Assembly (NCBI RefSeq): GCF_008974325.1
Contig: NZ_BKCG01000002.1
Span: forward strand, 62,001-126,000
Length of the DNA stretch: 64,000 bases
From: Patiriisocius marinus
GTDB lineage: Bacteria > Bacteroidota > Bacteroidia > Flavobacteriales > Flavobacteriaceae
Reading direction: 5' to 3'
In this document: positions 8,983 to 18,078 of the stretch, piece by piece
Layout: every line of letters starts with the position of its first letter
Position numbering within the stretch: position 1 is the stretch's first letter
Translations under genes and position numbers: made by a program
Notes under the pieces: generated by a model
The model's input: the letters and a program-made list of their open reading frames with translations, nothing else
What the model was told of the DNA's origin: nothing
Databases searched by the model: none

Positions 8983-10929
8983 ATGAAATATGTAGTTTAT
9001 CTCGTATTTGCGGCAATGATTTTAATGAATAGCGATGCTATTTCTCAAAATGATTATCGTACACATGTAGTTCAGAAAAACGAATCTATATGGAAAATAG
9101 CAGAACAATACGGCCTAACAAAAGCAGATATTGTAAAGTTAAATCCTAATGTATCAGATAAACCAGCTGAAAATACGGTGTTAGTTTTACCTAAATCTGC
9201 AAAGGTATTAGGGATATCTTCAGATCCTATTGATTTTAAAAAGCATAAAGTTAGACGTAAAGAAACGTTATTTGGTATTGCTAAAAAATATGAGGTTTCA
9301 GTTGAAGAAATTAAACGTTATAATAAAGAATTATACGCTCGTGAATTAAAAAAAGGAGAACGTATACAAATTCCTGTTTATGCAAAGCCAAGAGTTATCC
9401 AAGTGGTAACCTCAGAAAACGATAAACCTGTAATTGTTCCGAAAATTGGTCCAACTCCTGTAACAACTGATCTTGGCAAATTAACTAGCCACACCGTACA
9501 GCCTAAAGAGACTCGCTATGGTATTGCAAGAATGTACGGTATAACTATTGCCGATTTAGAAAAAATTAATCCACAATTAGGGCCAGGTTTGACTAAAGGA
9601 GCAATCATTAATGTGCCTGCGGAAACAGTTATGGAAACCGCAGTGACAGAAGAGGGATTTATGTTTTACGAGGTTCAACCTAAAGAAGGTTTTTTTAGAC
9701 TGAAAGTAAAAACAGGTTTAACGGAAGAAGAAATTGTAGCATTAAATCCTTATGCAAGTGAAGGATTAAAGGAAGGGATGATTTTGAAAATTCCTAAAAC
9801 TGCAACAGCAGTCGTAGCAGATAGTACTGAAGTTGTAAACCTTGAAAACAGTATTGTTAATCCATCAACAAAACGAGTTGCTGTATTGTTACCTTTTAGG
9901 TTAAACAAAGCAGTTACAGACACATCTAATACATCTAGCGATGTAATTAAAAAAGACAAACTTATGGCATTGTCTTTAGATTTCTACAGTGGAGTTTTAA
10001 TGGCAACAGAGTTTGCTAAAGACAAAGGAATATCAATAATACTTGATGTTCACGATACAGAATATAGCAGTGCTAAAGTTGAACAAATTTTAAGACAAAA
10101 TGATTTTGAAAATTTTGATGCTGTAATCGGGCCTTTAGGTCAAAAGCAAGTTGAGAAAGCTGCAGGATTATTAAAAGGAGGTAGTGTTCCTGTTTTTTCT
10201 CCATTAAGTAATAAAGAAGTTAAAATTTCAAGAAATTTGTTTCAAACATTACCAGATGATTCAATGTTAGAAGATGCAATGATTGAATATTTGAAAGAAC
10301 AATCTACTGGAAAAAATATTATTGTTATTACAGACGGAAATCATGCTGCTCAAAAAGCTAAATTAATGGCAGCACTTCCAGGTGCTAAAATGGCTAAACC
10401 TAGAAAAGAAGGTTTTTTATACGTACAAGATATCTTAGATCAAATTGTTGTAAACAAGGAGAATTGGGTAATATTAGAATCTAGTGATCCCATTTTAGTA
10501 AGTAATGTGGTGGGAGTTTTAAACGGTTTACCAATAGAACATAAATTACGTCTTTTTAGTTTAGATAAAAATGAAGCATATGATTATCACGATGTTTCAA
10601 ATATGCATTTAGCAAAACTTAACTTCACATTTCCGTCAGTAAATAAGAACTACAATTATAAAGATCGCGAACCATTTTTGATAAGTTATAAAAATAAATA
10701 TGGCGTTCTTCCCAATAAATATGCAGTTAGAGGTTTTGACATCACTTACGATATTTTATTGCGTTTAGCATCAAGTAAAGATATTTATCAAGCATCAGAT
10801 TCAGATTTTGAAACTGAATACATTGAAAATAAATTTAGATATTCTAAAAAATTTATGTCTGGTTATGTAAATAATGCTTTTTACATAATCAAGTACAAAG
10901 AGGATTTACAATTTGAAGTAATTAGATAA
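8983..10929 (+). CDS. LysM repeats fused to a periplasmic-binding-protein fold (PBP1-like)
   Basis: 648 residues. A signal peptide (about 1-21) is followed by three clear LysM modules at about 27-70, 82-128 and 166-212 (VVQKNESIWKIAEQYGLT, VRRKETLFGIAKKYEVS, VQPKETRYGIARMYGIT) and a weaker fourth at about 227-270. From about residue 300 (KRVAVLLPFRLN) the protein has the alpha/beta layout of type 1 periplasmic binding proteins. The LysM part should hold it on peptidoglycan. The ligand of the second part is unknown; it resembles LpoA-like or amino-acid-binding folds, and may act as a regulator of wall synthesis rather than a transporter component. OsmC follows after 16 bases, so a short operon is likely. 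Confidence 0.82.
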   Translation: MKYVVYLVFAAMILMNSDAISQNDYRTHVVQKNESIWKIAEQYGLTKADIVKLNPNVSDKPAENTVLVLPKSAKVLGISSDPIDFKKHKVRRKETLFGIAKKYEVSVEEIKRYNKELYARELKKGERIQIPVYAKPRVIQVVTSENDKPVIVPKIGPTPVTTDLGKLTSHTVQPKETRYGIARMYGITIADLEKINPQLGPGLTKGAIINVPAETVMETAVTEEGFMFYEVQPKEGFFRLKVKTGLTEEEIVALNPYASEGLKEGMILKIPKTATAVVADSTEVVNLENSIVNPSTKRVAVLLPFRLNKAVTDTSNTSSDVIKKDKLMALSLDFYSGVLMATEFAKDKGISIILDVHDTEYSSAKVEQILRQNDFENFDAVIGPLGQKQVEKAAGLLKGGSVPVFSPLSNKEVKISRNLFQTLPDDSMLEDAMIEYLKEQSTGKNIIVITDGNHAAQKAKLMAALPGAKMAKPRKEGFLYVQDILDQIVVNKENWVILESSDPILVSNVVGVLNGLPIEHKLRLFSLDKNEAYDYHDVSNMHLAKLNFTFPSVNKNYNYKDREPFLISYKNKYGVLPNKYAVRGFDITYDILLRLASSKDIYQASDSDFETEYIENKFRYSKKFMSGYVNNAFYIIKYKEDLQFEVIR

Positions 10930-10945
10930 ATTAAAGCTTGTATTT

Positions 10946-11353
10946 ATGAATACATCTCAAGTTACATATTTAGGAAATTTAAGATGTAATAATACACACT
11001 TAAAATCTGGAAATTCTTTCACCACAGACGCTCCTGTTGATAATAATGGTAAAGGTGAAGCTTTTTCGCCTACAGATACCGTAGCAACTGGTTTAGCAAA
11101 CTGCATGCTAACTATGATGGGGATTAAAGCTAATACTTTAGAGAATATTTCTATTGATGGAACTACAGCAGATGTGACTAAAACAATGGCAGTTAGCCCA
11201 CGTAGAATTTCAAAAATTGAAGTGATTTTTACTTTGCCAAGTGGAATAGATTTAAAAACTCAAAAAATACTTGAACATACAGCAAACACTTGCCCTGTTC
11301 ATTATAGCTTACATCCAGATGTCGAGAAAGTTGTAACATTTAATTGGGGATGA
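10946..11353 (+). CDS. OsmC family peroxiredoxin-like protein
   Basis: 135 residues, the normal size for OsmC/Ohr proteins. The two redox cysteines of the family are present: C53 in GLANCMLTMMG and C116 in ANTCPVHYSL. These proteins reduce organic hydroperoxides in the cytoplasm using a dithiol partner. Whether this one prefers organic peroxides (Ohr) or is a general OsmC cannot be decided here. Its stop codon overlaps the start of the next gene (ATGA at 11350-11353), so the two are translationally coupled. It sits 16 bases behind the LysM protein. Confidence 0.9.
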   Translation: MNTSQVTYLGNLRCNNTHLKSGNSFTTDAPVDNNGKGEAFSPTDTVATGLANCMLTMMGIKANTLENISIDGTTADVTKTMAVSPRRISKIEVIFTLPSGIDLKTQKILEHTANTCPVHYSLHPDVEKVVTFNWG

Positions 11354-11805
11354 TTGATTTAATAAAAACAGACACGTCAAATCCAGATTTTGTAAACTTA
11401 GTAAAGGAATTAGATTCTTTTTTAGCTATAACAGACGGTGACGATCACGAGTTTTATGACCAGTTTAATCAATTAAATTCTATCAAGCATGTTATAATTG
11501 CCTATGAAGGTAGTATCGCAGTTGGCTGTGGTGCCATTAAAGAATATGATGCAACCACAATGGAAATTAAGCGAATGTTCACTAAGTCAAATTTTCGCGG
11601 AAATGGTATTGCTTCTGAAATTTTACAAGCATTAGAAACTTGGGCGCAATCATTAAATTATACTTCGTGTATTCTCGAAACTGGCGTGCGACAAGTTGAA
11701 GCTGTAAGCTTATATATTAAAAGAGGGTATTGTCAAATTGAAAATTACGGTCAATATACAGATGTAGTAGACAGCGTTTGCTTTAAAAAAGTACTCAATA
11801 AATAA
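11350..11805 (+). CDS. GNAT family N-acetyltransferase
   Basis: 151 residues beginning at the ATG that overlaps the OsmC stop; a TTG six bases earlier is less likely. Acetyl-CoA binding motif A is clear (KRMFTKSNFRGNGIASEIL, about residues 75-93), followed by the usual alpha3 and the strand YTSCILETG, and then AVSLYIKRGY. It should acetylate a small molecule or protein amine using acetyl-CoA; the substrate cannot be told. The coupling with OsmC may mean shared expression rather than shared function. Confidence 0.88.
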   Translation: MIDLIKTDTSNPDFVNLVKELDSFLAITDGDDHEFYDQFNQLNSIKHVIIAYEGSIAVGCGAIKEYDATTMEIKRMFTKSNFRGNGIASEILQALETWAQSLNYTSCILETGVRQVEAVSLYIKRGYCQIENYGQYTDVVDSVCFKKVLNK

Positions 11806-11827
11806 GAGGTTACTACGTTACTATTAT

Positions 11828-12364
11828 ATGAAATTATTTCTCATACTCATTATATTTATTACAACCATTTCAACTCCAGTAGTTGAAGATGAAAAAATAC
11901 CATGGCGCGAAGACGAAAAGTTAACTTGGGAAATGTTTAAAGGTAACCCTGAAAACGTAGGGAACTTTGTTGCTAGTACAAATTCAGGAATTTCATTGTC
12001 CTTTGGGATACGAACTATAGAGGGAAAAACTAAAGTTGATTATGATGTAAAAAGTTATTTTTACCCTTATAATTCTTGGTATAATAAAGATAAAGTGAAC
12101 GCTGCAATTTTAGCCCACGAGCAAACTCACTTTGATATTTCCGAATTATTTGCTCGTAAGTTAAGAGCAAAATTTTATGCAATTACTAGAGATAACAACT
12201 TTAAAGAAGTTGCACGGAATACTTATAAGACTAATGAAGAAGAACGAGTGAAAATGCAAGATAGATTTGATCGCGAAACAAATCATTCTAGAATAGAGAT
12301 CGCAGAAATTTATTGGGAAAATTACATTGAAGAACAACTAAAACTTTACGATGACTGGAAATAA
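11828..12364 (+). CDS. DUF922 family predicted zinc protease, exported
   Basis: 178 residues with an N-terminal hydrophobic segment (residues 1-18) that looks like a signal peptide or anchor. The core motif is HEQTHFDISE at about residues 97-106, an HExxH zinc-protease signature located as in DUF922 proteins (predicted zinc-dependent peptidases), followed by a charged helical C-terminus. Its last 14 bases overlap the start of the DUF3820 gene in another frame. No substrate is known. Confidence in the family is good; confidence in actual protease activity is only moderate, since DUF922 members are uncharacterised. Confidence 0.78.
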   Translation: MKLFLILIIFITTISTPVVEDEKIPWREDEKLTWEMFKGNPENVGNFVASTNSGISLSFGIRTIEGKTKVDYDVKSYFYPYNSWYNKDKVNAAILAHEQTHFDISELFARKLRAKFYAITRDNNFKEVARNTYKTNEEERVKMQDRFDRETNHSRIEIAEIYWENYIEEQLKLYDDWK

Positions 12365-12599
12365 AAATACTACAAATGCATTTCCAGATCCAAAGGAACA
12401 TTTAAAAAGACTAGCAAATTATAAGATGCCTTTTGGTAAGTATAAGGGTAGTTACCTTGTCAATATTCCTGAACCATATTACGTATGGTTTAAGCAAAAG
12501 GGATTTCCTCAAGGTGCTTTAGGCAATCTTCTACAGGAAATGTATGAAATAAAACTAAATGGGTTAGAGGATTTGATTAGGCCATTAATTAAGCGTTAA
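12351..12599 (+). CDS. DUF3820 family small protein
   Basis: 82 residues. The segment MPFGKYKGSYLVNIPEPYYV (about 25-44) followed by WFKQKGFPQGALG is the conserved heart of DUF3820 proteins: a short domain with a GKYKG loop that resembles part of exonuclease-linked or nucleic-acid-associated small domains. The start at 12351 overlaps the previous gene by 14 bases, a sign of translational coupling. The gene ends 18 bases before the converging methyltransferase gene, with no clear terminator between them. No function is established. Confidence 0.75.
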   Translation: MTGNKNTTNAFPDPKEHLKRLANYKMPFGKYKGSYLVNIPEPYYVWFKQKGFPQGALGNLLQEMYEIKLNGLEDLIRPLIKR

Positions 12600-12617
12600 A
12601 CGCTAGGTTAATTTTTA

Positions 12618-13250
12618 CTATTTTATAAGTTTGATAACTCTATTAGTTATTTCCAGTGACTTAAATCCACAAGTATCTTTTATCCACTCTAAGTTTTCTT
12701 GAGAATAAAATATGACATGTGTGAAATCATTTTTATAATACCAATTTCCAAATTTAGATTTTGAAGGTAAAAGATCTGTCATGCAGAATAAAATAGCTCC
12801 AGGCTTAAGAGAAGCATAGAGTTTTTTAAATTCTTTTAATGGAGAGTGTAAGTGTTCAATAACTTCGCAACTTACAATAAAGTCATATTTCAGATTAAAA
12901 ACTTCGGGTTTGTTGCAGAAAAACGGATCGTATTTTTTGATTTCATAACCTAGTTCACTTAGTAATAAAGCAATAATAGGAGTGGGGCCAGATCCAAAAT
13001 CTAATCCGGTTGTATTTCTAACTATTTTCGACGTTATTTCTTCAATTAATGGGGTTACGAACAGAATATATCCCTGGTCTTCTACATGGTTTTCATGCAG
13101 TAGGTAGCGATTTTGCTCATCTTTTATAGAAGGGAGTAATAAAGGGTCTAAAAACACAGAACCGCAGGTTAAGCATTTGCTAAACGTGCGGTCTTTATGT
13201 TTATAAAATAAAATAGTATCCGTTTTATTACAAAGTAAACACGGTTTCAT
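12618..13250 (-). CDS. class I SAM-dependent methyltransferase with N-terminal zinc ribbon
   Basis: 210 residues. The N-terminus has two CxxC pairs (C4/C7 in CLLCNK and C26/C29 in CLTCGS), forming a likely zinc ribbon. The methyltransferase fold follows: the SAM-binding strand LDFGSGPTPI (about 83-92), the acidic residue in YDPFF, the DFIVSCEVIEHLHSP motif (about 123-137) and LKPGAILFCMTDLL. This matches the Methyltransf_11/23 type acting on small molecules or cell-surface precursors. It starts 2 bases after the stop of the DUF349 gene on the same strand, so the two are co-transcribed. The substrate is unknown. Confidence 0.85.
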   Translation of the reverse strand: MKPCLLCNKTDTILFYKHKDRTFSKCLTCGSVFLDPLLLPSIKDEQNRYLLHENHVEDQGYILFVTPLIEEITSKIVRNTTGLDFGSGPTPIIALLLSELGYEIKKYDPFFCNKPEVFNLKYDFIVSCEVIEHLHSPLKEFKKLYASLKPGAILFCMTDLLPSKSKFGNWYYKNDFTHVIFYSQENLEWIKDTCGFKSLEITNRVIKLIK

Positions 13251-13252
13251 TT

Positions 13253-15223
13253 TTATTCTTCTTCGGCTTTAGCTTGTTGTCTTTTAAGCGTTTTAATTTT
13301 ATTTAGTTTCTCTTGCCATAAGCTCAATTGTTCTTTATGTCTTTCGATGTTTTTGTAAACATCTTTTACCATAGGGTTATCATCTGGTACATGTTGAAAG
13401 AATCCTAAATTGTTTTCAAGTTGATTTATTTCTGCACGAGTTTCATCAATTTTTTTACGAATGAAAAATTCTTCATTTTGTAATTGTCTTGAATCATTCA
13501 TGGAAGCCATGGCGTTCAATTTGTTTTCAAACTTAATAAGTTCAGTTTCTTTCTTCCCAAGATCTAATTTGCCAAATAACTCATCAAGTTTTTTATTAAA
13601 CTGTTGTTCAATATTTTTCTTTTTGAATGGAACACGACCAAGTGTTTTCCATTCTGTGATTTTAGATTTTATAGTAGAAATATCTTCTTTATGATCTCCA
13701 CTTAGTTCAAGATTGTCTAATACTTTAAGGAAGGCTTCTTTCTTTTCGAAATTTTCCATTTCCCCTTTTTGAGCGTCTTCTTTAATGGAAGATAGGCGGT
13801 CAAAGTAATGATTACAAGCAGCTTTAAATTGCTTCCAAATTTTGTCACTATCTTTTCTTGGAACGTGCCCTATATTTTTCCAATCGCTTTGGATTTTTTT
13901 AAATAGGTTCGTAGCATTTTCGAAATCTTCACTGTCCTTGTTCGCTTCTGCAATTTCAATTAAAGCCTTCTTTTTTTCTAAATTTTCAAATTGTTGATTT
14001 TTTTGACTTTTATAGAAATCATTTTTTGCTTGATTGAAATTTTTAGTTGTTTCTTTAAAACTAGCCCAAATTTCTTTATTCTTCTCCTTTGGAACGCGTC
14101 CTGCGCTAAAAAATACATCACGTATTTCTTGAACTTGATCCATTGCTTTTTGCCAAGCTCCGTGACTATCTTTAGTTTCTTCTTTAACTTTATCTATTAA
14201 ACCAATAAGTTCTTTTTTAATAGAAAAGTTTTCGTTGAACTTTTCTTCTAAAGCAGCTTCAGCTTCTTGTTTTTTATCGTGAATTATTTTAGTTGCAGCA
14301 CTAAACTTATCCCAGACTTCATCTCTAAATTCTCTTGCAACAGGCCCTATTTCTTCTTTCCATTTTCTATGGATAAGTTGTAATTCTTTAAAAGCTTTTT
14401 CAACATTACTTTCTTCAGCAAGCTCTTCTGTGCGTTTTATTAATTTTTGTTTTTTCTCTAAATTTTTCTGAAAATCTAAATCTCTAAATTCACGATCTCT
14501 ATGTAAAGCATCGTAATATGTTTCTATGTGGTGGTGGTAGTTATTCCATACTGTGTTGTATTTGTCTCTAGGAATAGGTCCAGCTTCTTTCCACCTGTCT
14601 TGAATATTCTTTAAATCTTTATAATTGTTATGAACACTTTTTTCATTGTCCAATAACGCTTTAAGTTCTTCTATTAAGTTTGTTCTATTTGCTAAGTTTG
14701 CTTCAAGATCATTTTTTAATTTCTTGTAATAAGCATTCTTTTTGTCTCTGTACGCGTTGTAAACTGTGTTAAACTCTTTTTTATCTTTAGATTCGTAGTA
14801 AAAATCAATAACATTTCCGCCTTCTGCAATAAAAGTTTCTTTTTGCGCTGCTAATTCTTCTTGGAAAATTGAATTGAATTCATTTTTAATTTCCTCTACA
14901 TCATCCTTAATTTTTTGAACTGGAGATGATTCAATTAAATTTGATAGTGCTTCAATTAATTGTGTTTTATTTAGGGTAGTATAGTCAACTTTTTCATTTG
15001 ACGTAACTCCTTCTTCTTGCTCTTCTTCGTCAGACGATGTTACTTCTTCTTCATCAGTACCATTATCATCCTCATTTTCTTCTTCAGTAGCTTTGGTAGC
15101 TTCTTCAACTATATTCTCAGCAGCAGGAGTTTTCTCAGTTTCTTCGTTTTTAAAAACTTCCTCATTTTGAGGGTTTAAAATATTTTCTTCTTGCTCTTCG
15201 ATATTCTTGTTCTCGTCAGACAT
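13253..15223 (-). CDS. DUF349 repeat, coiled-coil protein
   Basis: 656 residues. Residues 1-90 are very acidic and low in complexity (long E/D runs). From about 135 to 560 there are repeating helical units of ~75 residues, each with a W-K-x-x-G-x-(I/V)-P-R/K core: WKEAGPIPRDKYNTVW, WKEEIGPVAREFRDEVW, then SAGRVPKEKNKEIW, WKNIGHVPRKDSDKIW and WKTLGRVPFKKKNIEQ. This is the DUF349 repeat. A basic coiled-coil tail ends the protein. It is cytoplasmic by sequence. DUF349 proteins are widespread in Bacteroidota and their function is not established. The methyltransferase gene follows after 2 bases. Confidence 0.87.
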   Translation of the reverse strand: MSDENKNIEEQEENILNPQNEEVFKNEETEKTPAAENIVEEATKATEEENEDDNGTDEEEVTSSDEEEQEEGVTSNEKVDYTTLNKTQLIEALSNLIESSPVQKIKDDVEEIKNEFNSIFQEELAAQKETFIAEGGNVIDFYYESKDKKEFNTVYNAYRDKKNAYYKKLKNDLEANLANRTNLIEELKALLDNEKSVHNNYKDLKNIQDRWKEAGPIPRDKYNTVWNNYHHHIETYYDALHRDREFRDLDFQKNLEKKQKLIKRTEELAEESNVEKAFKELQLIHRKWKEEIGPVAREFRDEVWDKFSAATKIIHDKKQEAEAALEEKFNENFSIKKELIGLIDKVKEETKDSHGAWQKAMDQVQEIRDVFFSAGRVPKEKNKEIWASFKETTKNFNQAKNDFYKSQKNQQFENLEKKKALIEIAEANKDSEDFENATNLFKKIQSDWKNIGHVPRKDSDKIWKQFKAACNHYFDRLSSIKEDAQKGEMENFEKKEAFLKVLDNLELSGDHKEDISTIKSKITEWKTLGRVPFKKKNIEQQFNKKLDELFGKLDLGKKETELIKFENKLNAMASMNDSRQLQNEEFFIRKKIDETRAEINQLENNLGFFQHVPDDNPMVKDVYKNIERHKEQLSLWQEKLNKIKTLKRQQAKAEEE

Positions 15224-15324
15224 TTATTTCAATGTTAAAGTTCTTATTAATTTAAGTTCGTCAAGATACTAACAACGGTTAAGAATACAAAGGGAAGCGA
15301 TTGTTTTTGAAGATAAAAACGTCC

Positions 15325-16056
15325 TTAAGACCTCCAAATACTCCAAGATTTTTTAGCCTGATATTCAAGCATTTTCATTCCGTTTGCAATTGTAGCACCT
15401 TTACCAAAACCTCGTTTTAGAAATTCAGTTTCTCTAGGGTTGTATATTAGATCAAAGAGAAAATGTTTTTTGGTTATGTGTTGATAAGGTATATCTGGGC
15501 ATTCCCAGGTATTAGGGCTTACACCTAAAGGGGTTGTATTGATAATTAGTTTATGATTCTCAATAATTTCCTTCGTTAAATCAGTATATGTAATTGTGGA
15601 TTCTGAAGGTGTTCGAGATACAATTTTGTAATCGAACCCCATAGCATCTAAAACATATTTAATTGCTTTAGAAGCCCCGCCATTACCTAAAATTAAAGCT
15701 GTTTTGTCATTTATTGGAGGAAATTCTGCTAATGCTTTTGCAAAACCATAATGGTCTGTATTGTAGCCTACAAGTCGTCCATCTTTTGAGAATTTTATAG
15801 TATTAACAGCTCCAATTGCTTTAGCTTCTTTATCCACTTTATCTAAAAATGGGATAATTTTTTCTTTAAAAGGAATAGTTACGTTTAATCCTTTTAGATT
15901 AGAATTGTTTTTAATAATATCAGCAAATTTAGAGACATTATCTATGTCAAAATTTTCATAGGTGTTCTCTAGCTTTTCTAAATCAAACTTAATACTGAAG
16001 AATGTTTTTGAGAAGGAGTAATTGATGTTAGTACCAATAAGGCCGTATTTAGCCAT
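15325..16056 (-). CDS. aroE: shikimate dehydrogenase
   Basis: 243 residues, at the short end for AroE but complete. Shikimate-binding residues are in YSFSKTFF (about 14-21) and NVTIPFKE with the catalytic lysine (about 59-66). The NADP Rossmann loop is LILGNGGASKAI (about 122-133), with NTTPLG at about 173 and the C-terminal NGMKMLEYQA. It reduces 3-dehydroshikimate to shikimate with NADPH in aromatic amino-acid synthesis. Its start overlaps the upstream DUF368 gene by 8 bases, so it is the last gene of a DUF368-DUF368-aroE unit. No functional link between the transporters and AroE is evident. Confidence 0.94.
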   Translation of the reverse strand: MAKYGLIGTNINYSFSKTFFSIKFDLEKLENTYENFDIDNVSKFADIIKNNSNLKGLNVTIPFKEKIIPFLDKVDKEAKAIGAVNTIKFSKDGRLVGYNTDHYGFAKALAEFPPINDKTALILGNGGASKAIKYVLDAMGFDYKIVSRTPSESTITYTDLTKEIIENHKLIINTTPLGVSPNTWECPDIPYQHITKKHFLFDLIYNPRETEFLKRGFGKGATIANGMKMLEYQAKKSWSIWRS

Positions 16057-17071
16057 TCGTTTTCTTTTTAATTTTATGATACCAGTCTAAACTGAATACT
16101 ATTAGGACACCAAAAATAATAAATAAAATGGCAATCAGTGTATTTGTTGTAAATTCCGAAGGAATAAATCTATTATAATCTGCAATTATTTTTCGACCAT
16201 TAACATCGGTTAAAATTTCCCCTATAGAATTAGTGCTAAAAACCTTTGTTTTCCAAGGCCAAACTACACCCAATGAGCCTGCAATGAAACCAATAATTAC
16301 AGCATAAGTTGCTTTTTTATATTTTTTTAAAACATAAGCTAGTAAGTGTGAGAGGGAAATTAATCCAGTTAATGAACCAAGAGAAAAAACAGTAAGTACT
16401 TTAAGTAAACGTACTCTTAATGGATCATTTATAAAAGAGAAGTCAGCTACAATTATTTCTGAAAAAGTATCAAATAAAGCGTTTACTGAGTCGACTAATA
16501 GTAAAACATAATTCCCTAATAGGATTAATATAAAAGAGCCAGAAAGCCCTGGTAATGTCATTCCGGAAACTCCTATGATACCACATATAAATACAAAAAA
16601 GAGGTTGTCATTTTCTCTTGCAGGTTCTAAAAAACTGATTGCTATTCCTGCAGCGATACCGCACAATAAATAACCTATGTATTTACGATTCCAATCACCA
16701 AAGTCCTTTGCAATATAGTAGATGGAACCTATTATCATACCAAAAAAAGTACTCCAAACAAACAGTTCATAATGCACAATTAAATAGTCGAGAATTTTAG
16801 AAACACTAAAATAACTAACTATCATTCCTAAAATTAGAAGACTTAAAAATCTACCATTTACATACTTATAGAAACTTTTAAAACGCCCATTAATTAATAG
16901 CGCAAAAGCCTTTTTGTTTATCTTCTGAAGTGAGTAGATAAATTCTTCATAAAATCCCCCAACAAAGGCAACAACTCCTCCTGATACTCCAGGTACTTTG
17001 TTAGCAGCACCCATAAAGAGCCCTTTTAAAATGAGCCAAAGCTTATCTGTAAAGGTTTCTGTTGGTTGCAT
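16049..17071 (-). CDS. DUF368 polyprenyl-phosphate transporter (PopT type), copy 2
   Basis: 340 residues with about nine hydrophobic segments. The signature MGAANKVPGVSGGVVAFVGG (residues 20-39) is the first half of the DUF368 inverted structural repeat; the second half carries GMTLPGLSGSFILILLGNY (about 168-186). DUF368 proteins have been shown in other bacteria to return undecaprenyl phosphate across the cytoplasmic membrane for reuse in wall and polysaccharide synthesis. It lies 1 base downstream of a paralogue and overlaps aroE by 8 bases. Compared with copy 1, the ADVVPG motif reads ANKVPG, so the acidic residue is replaced and the two copies may differ in activity. Confidence 0.87.
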   Translation of the reverse strand: MQPTETFTDKLWLILKGLFMGAANKVPGVSGGVVAFVGGFYEEFIYSLQKINKKAFALLINGRFKSFYKYVNGRFLSLLILGMIVSYFSVSKILDYLIVHYELFVWSTFFGMIIGSIYYIAKDFGDWNRKYIGYLLCGIAAGIAISFLEPARENDNLFFVFICGIIGVSGMTLPGLSGSFILILLGNYVLLLVDSVNALFDTFSEIIVADFSFINDPLRVRLLKVLTVFSLGSLTGLISLSHLLAYVLKKYKKATYAVIIGFIAGSLGVVWPWKTKVFSTNSIGEILTDVNGRKIIADYNRFIPSEFTTNTLIAILFIIFGVLIVFSLDWYHKIKKKTNG

Positions 17072-17072
17072 G

Positions 17073-18047
17073 CTATTCCGTAGCTGTTTTAGTTTTTGCG
17101 AAAAATTCTAATAAAAATATTAATCCGAACCCTAATATCATAAATAGTATTGCATATATTATTTGTGGATCACCATCATAAGTGGAAGGTAGGATGCTTC
17201 TATCTAGAAATGGAACTGATTCTCCATTATGATTAGTTCGGTAGCTTAGGACTTCTTTCCAAGGCCATATTTTGTTTAAAGCTCCAATCATAAAACCGGT
17301 AAGTACTGCGAGGGTTAGATTTTTATGATTTTTAAACATCCAGTTTAATACACCAGAAAACACTTTTAATCCTACAATTGCACCAATTGCAAACGTTAGT
17401 AATTTTAAGAAAGCTGTACTAAAAAGCTCCCAATCTAACTTTGTAATTCCATCCCCAAATTGTGTGATAGTACCAATGACAGAAGTGTATGCGCCTAAAA
17501 GTAATAATATAAAAGCACCACTTAATCCTGGTAATATCATAGCAATAATAGCAATAAAACCAGCAAGAAATAGAAACCAAGTACTATCTGTAGCTGTTAT
17601 AGGTTCTGCTAATGTGATATAAAATGAAAGTGAACCAGCAATAATTATCGCTAATATTACTTTTAAATCAAATTTTGTTATTTGCCTTCCTACATAAACT
17701 ATACTAGCTATTACAAGTCCAAAGAAAAAAGACCAAACAAAAATAGGTTGGGTTTTAAGAAGATATGTTATTATTTTAGCTAGTGATAAAATGCTTATTG
17801 CTACACCAGAAAATAATGCTAGTAAAAAGCCTAAGTTATAGGCAGACCAAGCAGCTTTAAATCCACCTTTTTTCCAAATTTTGAAAAACCCAAGGTCTAA
17901 TTTATGAATGGTTTCAATTAACTCTTCGTAGATTCCTGAAATGAAAGCAATAGTTCCGCCGCTAACTCCGGGAACAACATCTGCAGCTCCCATGGCGAGT
18001 CCTTTTGCAGTAATTATAAGGGATTGTAAAAATGTACGTGAAGGCAT
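17073..18047 (-). CDS. DUF368 polyprenyl-phosphate transporter (PopT type), copy 1
   Basis: 324 residues from the ATG at 18047; a TTG at 18065 would add six residues between promoter box and ATG. The signature MGAADVVPGVSGGTIAFISG (about 18-37) and the second-half motif MILPGLSGAFILLLLGAYTS (about 165-184) are both intact. About nine membrane segments are visible. By family knowledge it moves undecaprenyl phosphate between membrane leaflets. A TATTTTTG box at 18067-18074 lies 19 bases before the start, suggesting that the DUF368-DUF368-aroE unit has its own promoter inside the short gap after the TPR gene. The second DUF368 gene follows by 1 base. Confidence 0.9.
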   Translation of the reverse strand: MPSRTFLQSLIITAKGLAMGAADVVPGVSGGTIAFISGIYEELIETIHKLDLGFFKIWKKGGFKAAWSAYNLGFLLALFSGVAISILSLAKIITYLLKTQPIFVWSFFFGLVIASIVYVGRQITKFDLKVILAIIIAGSLSFYITLAEPITATDSTWFLFLAGFIAIIAMILPGLSGAFILLLLGAYTSVIGTITQFGDGITKLDWELFSTAFLKLLTFAIGAIVGLKVFSGVLNWMFKNHKNLTLAVLTGFMIGALNKIWPWKEVLSYRTNHNGESVPFLDRSILPSTYDGDPQIIYAILFMILGFGLIFLLEFFAKTKTATE

Positions 18048-18066
18048 GGTTAGTGTGTTATGCAAT

Positions 18067-18074
18067 CAAAAATA
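18067..18074 (-). promoter_or_regulatory. -7 promoter box (TATTTTTG) of the DUF368-aroE unit
   Basis: Exact TAnnTTTG match on the minus strand, 19 bases before the preferred ATG at 18047, in the gap behind the TPR gene. No clear -33 TTG is seen. Confidence 0.45.
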
Positions 18075-18078
18075 CAAT

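Noticed and set aside
15303-15320. GTTTTT-GAAGAT-AAAAAC hairpin after aroE as a terminator
   Set aside because: The stem is only six A-T-rich pairs with no clear T-run on the aroE strand; too weak to call.
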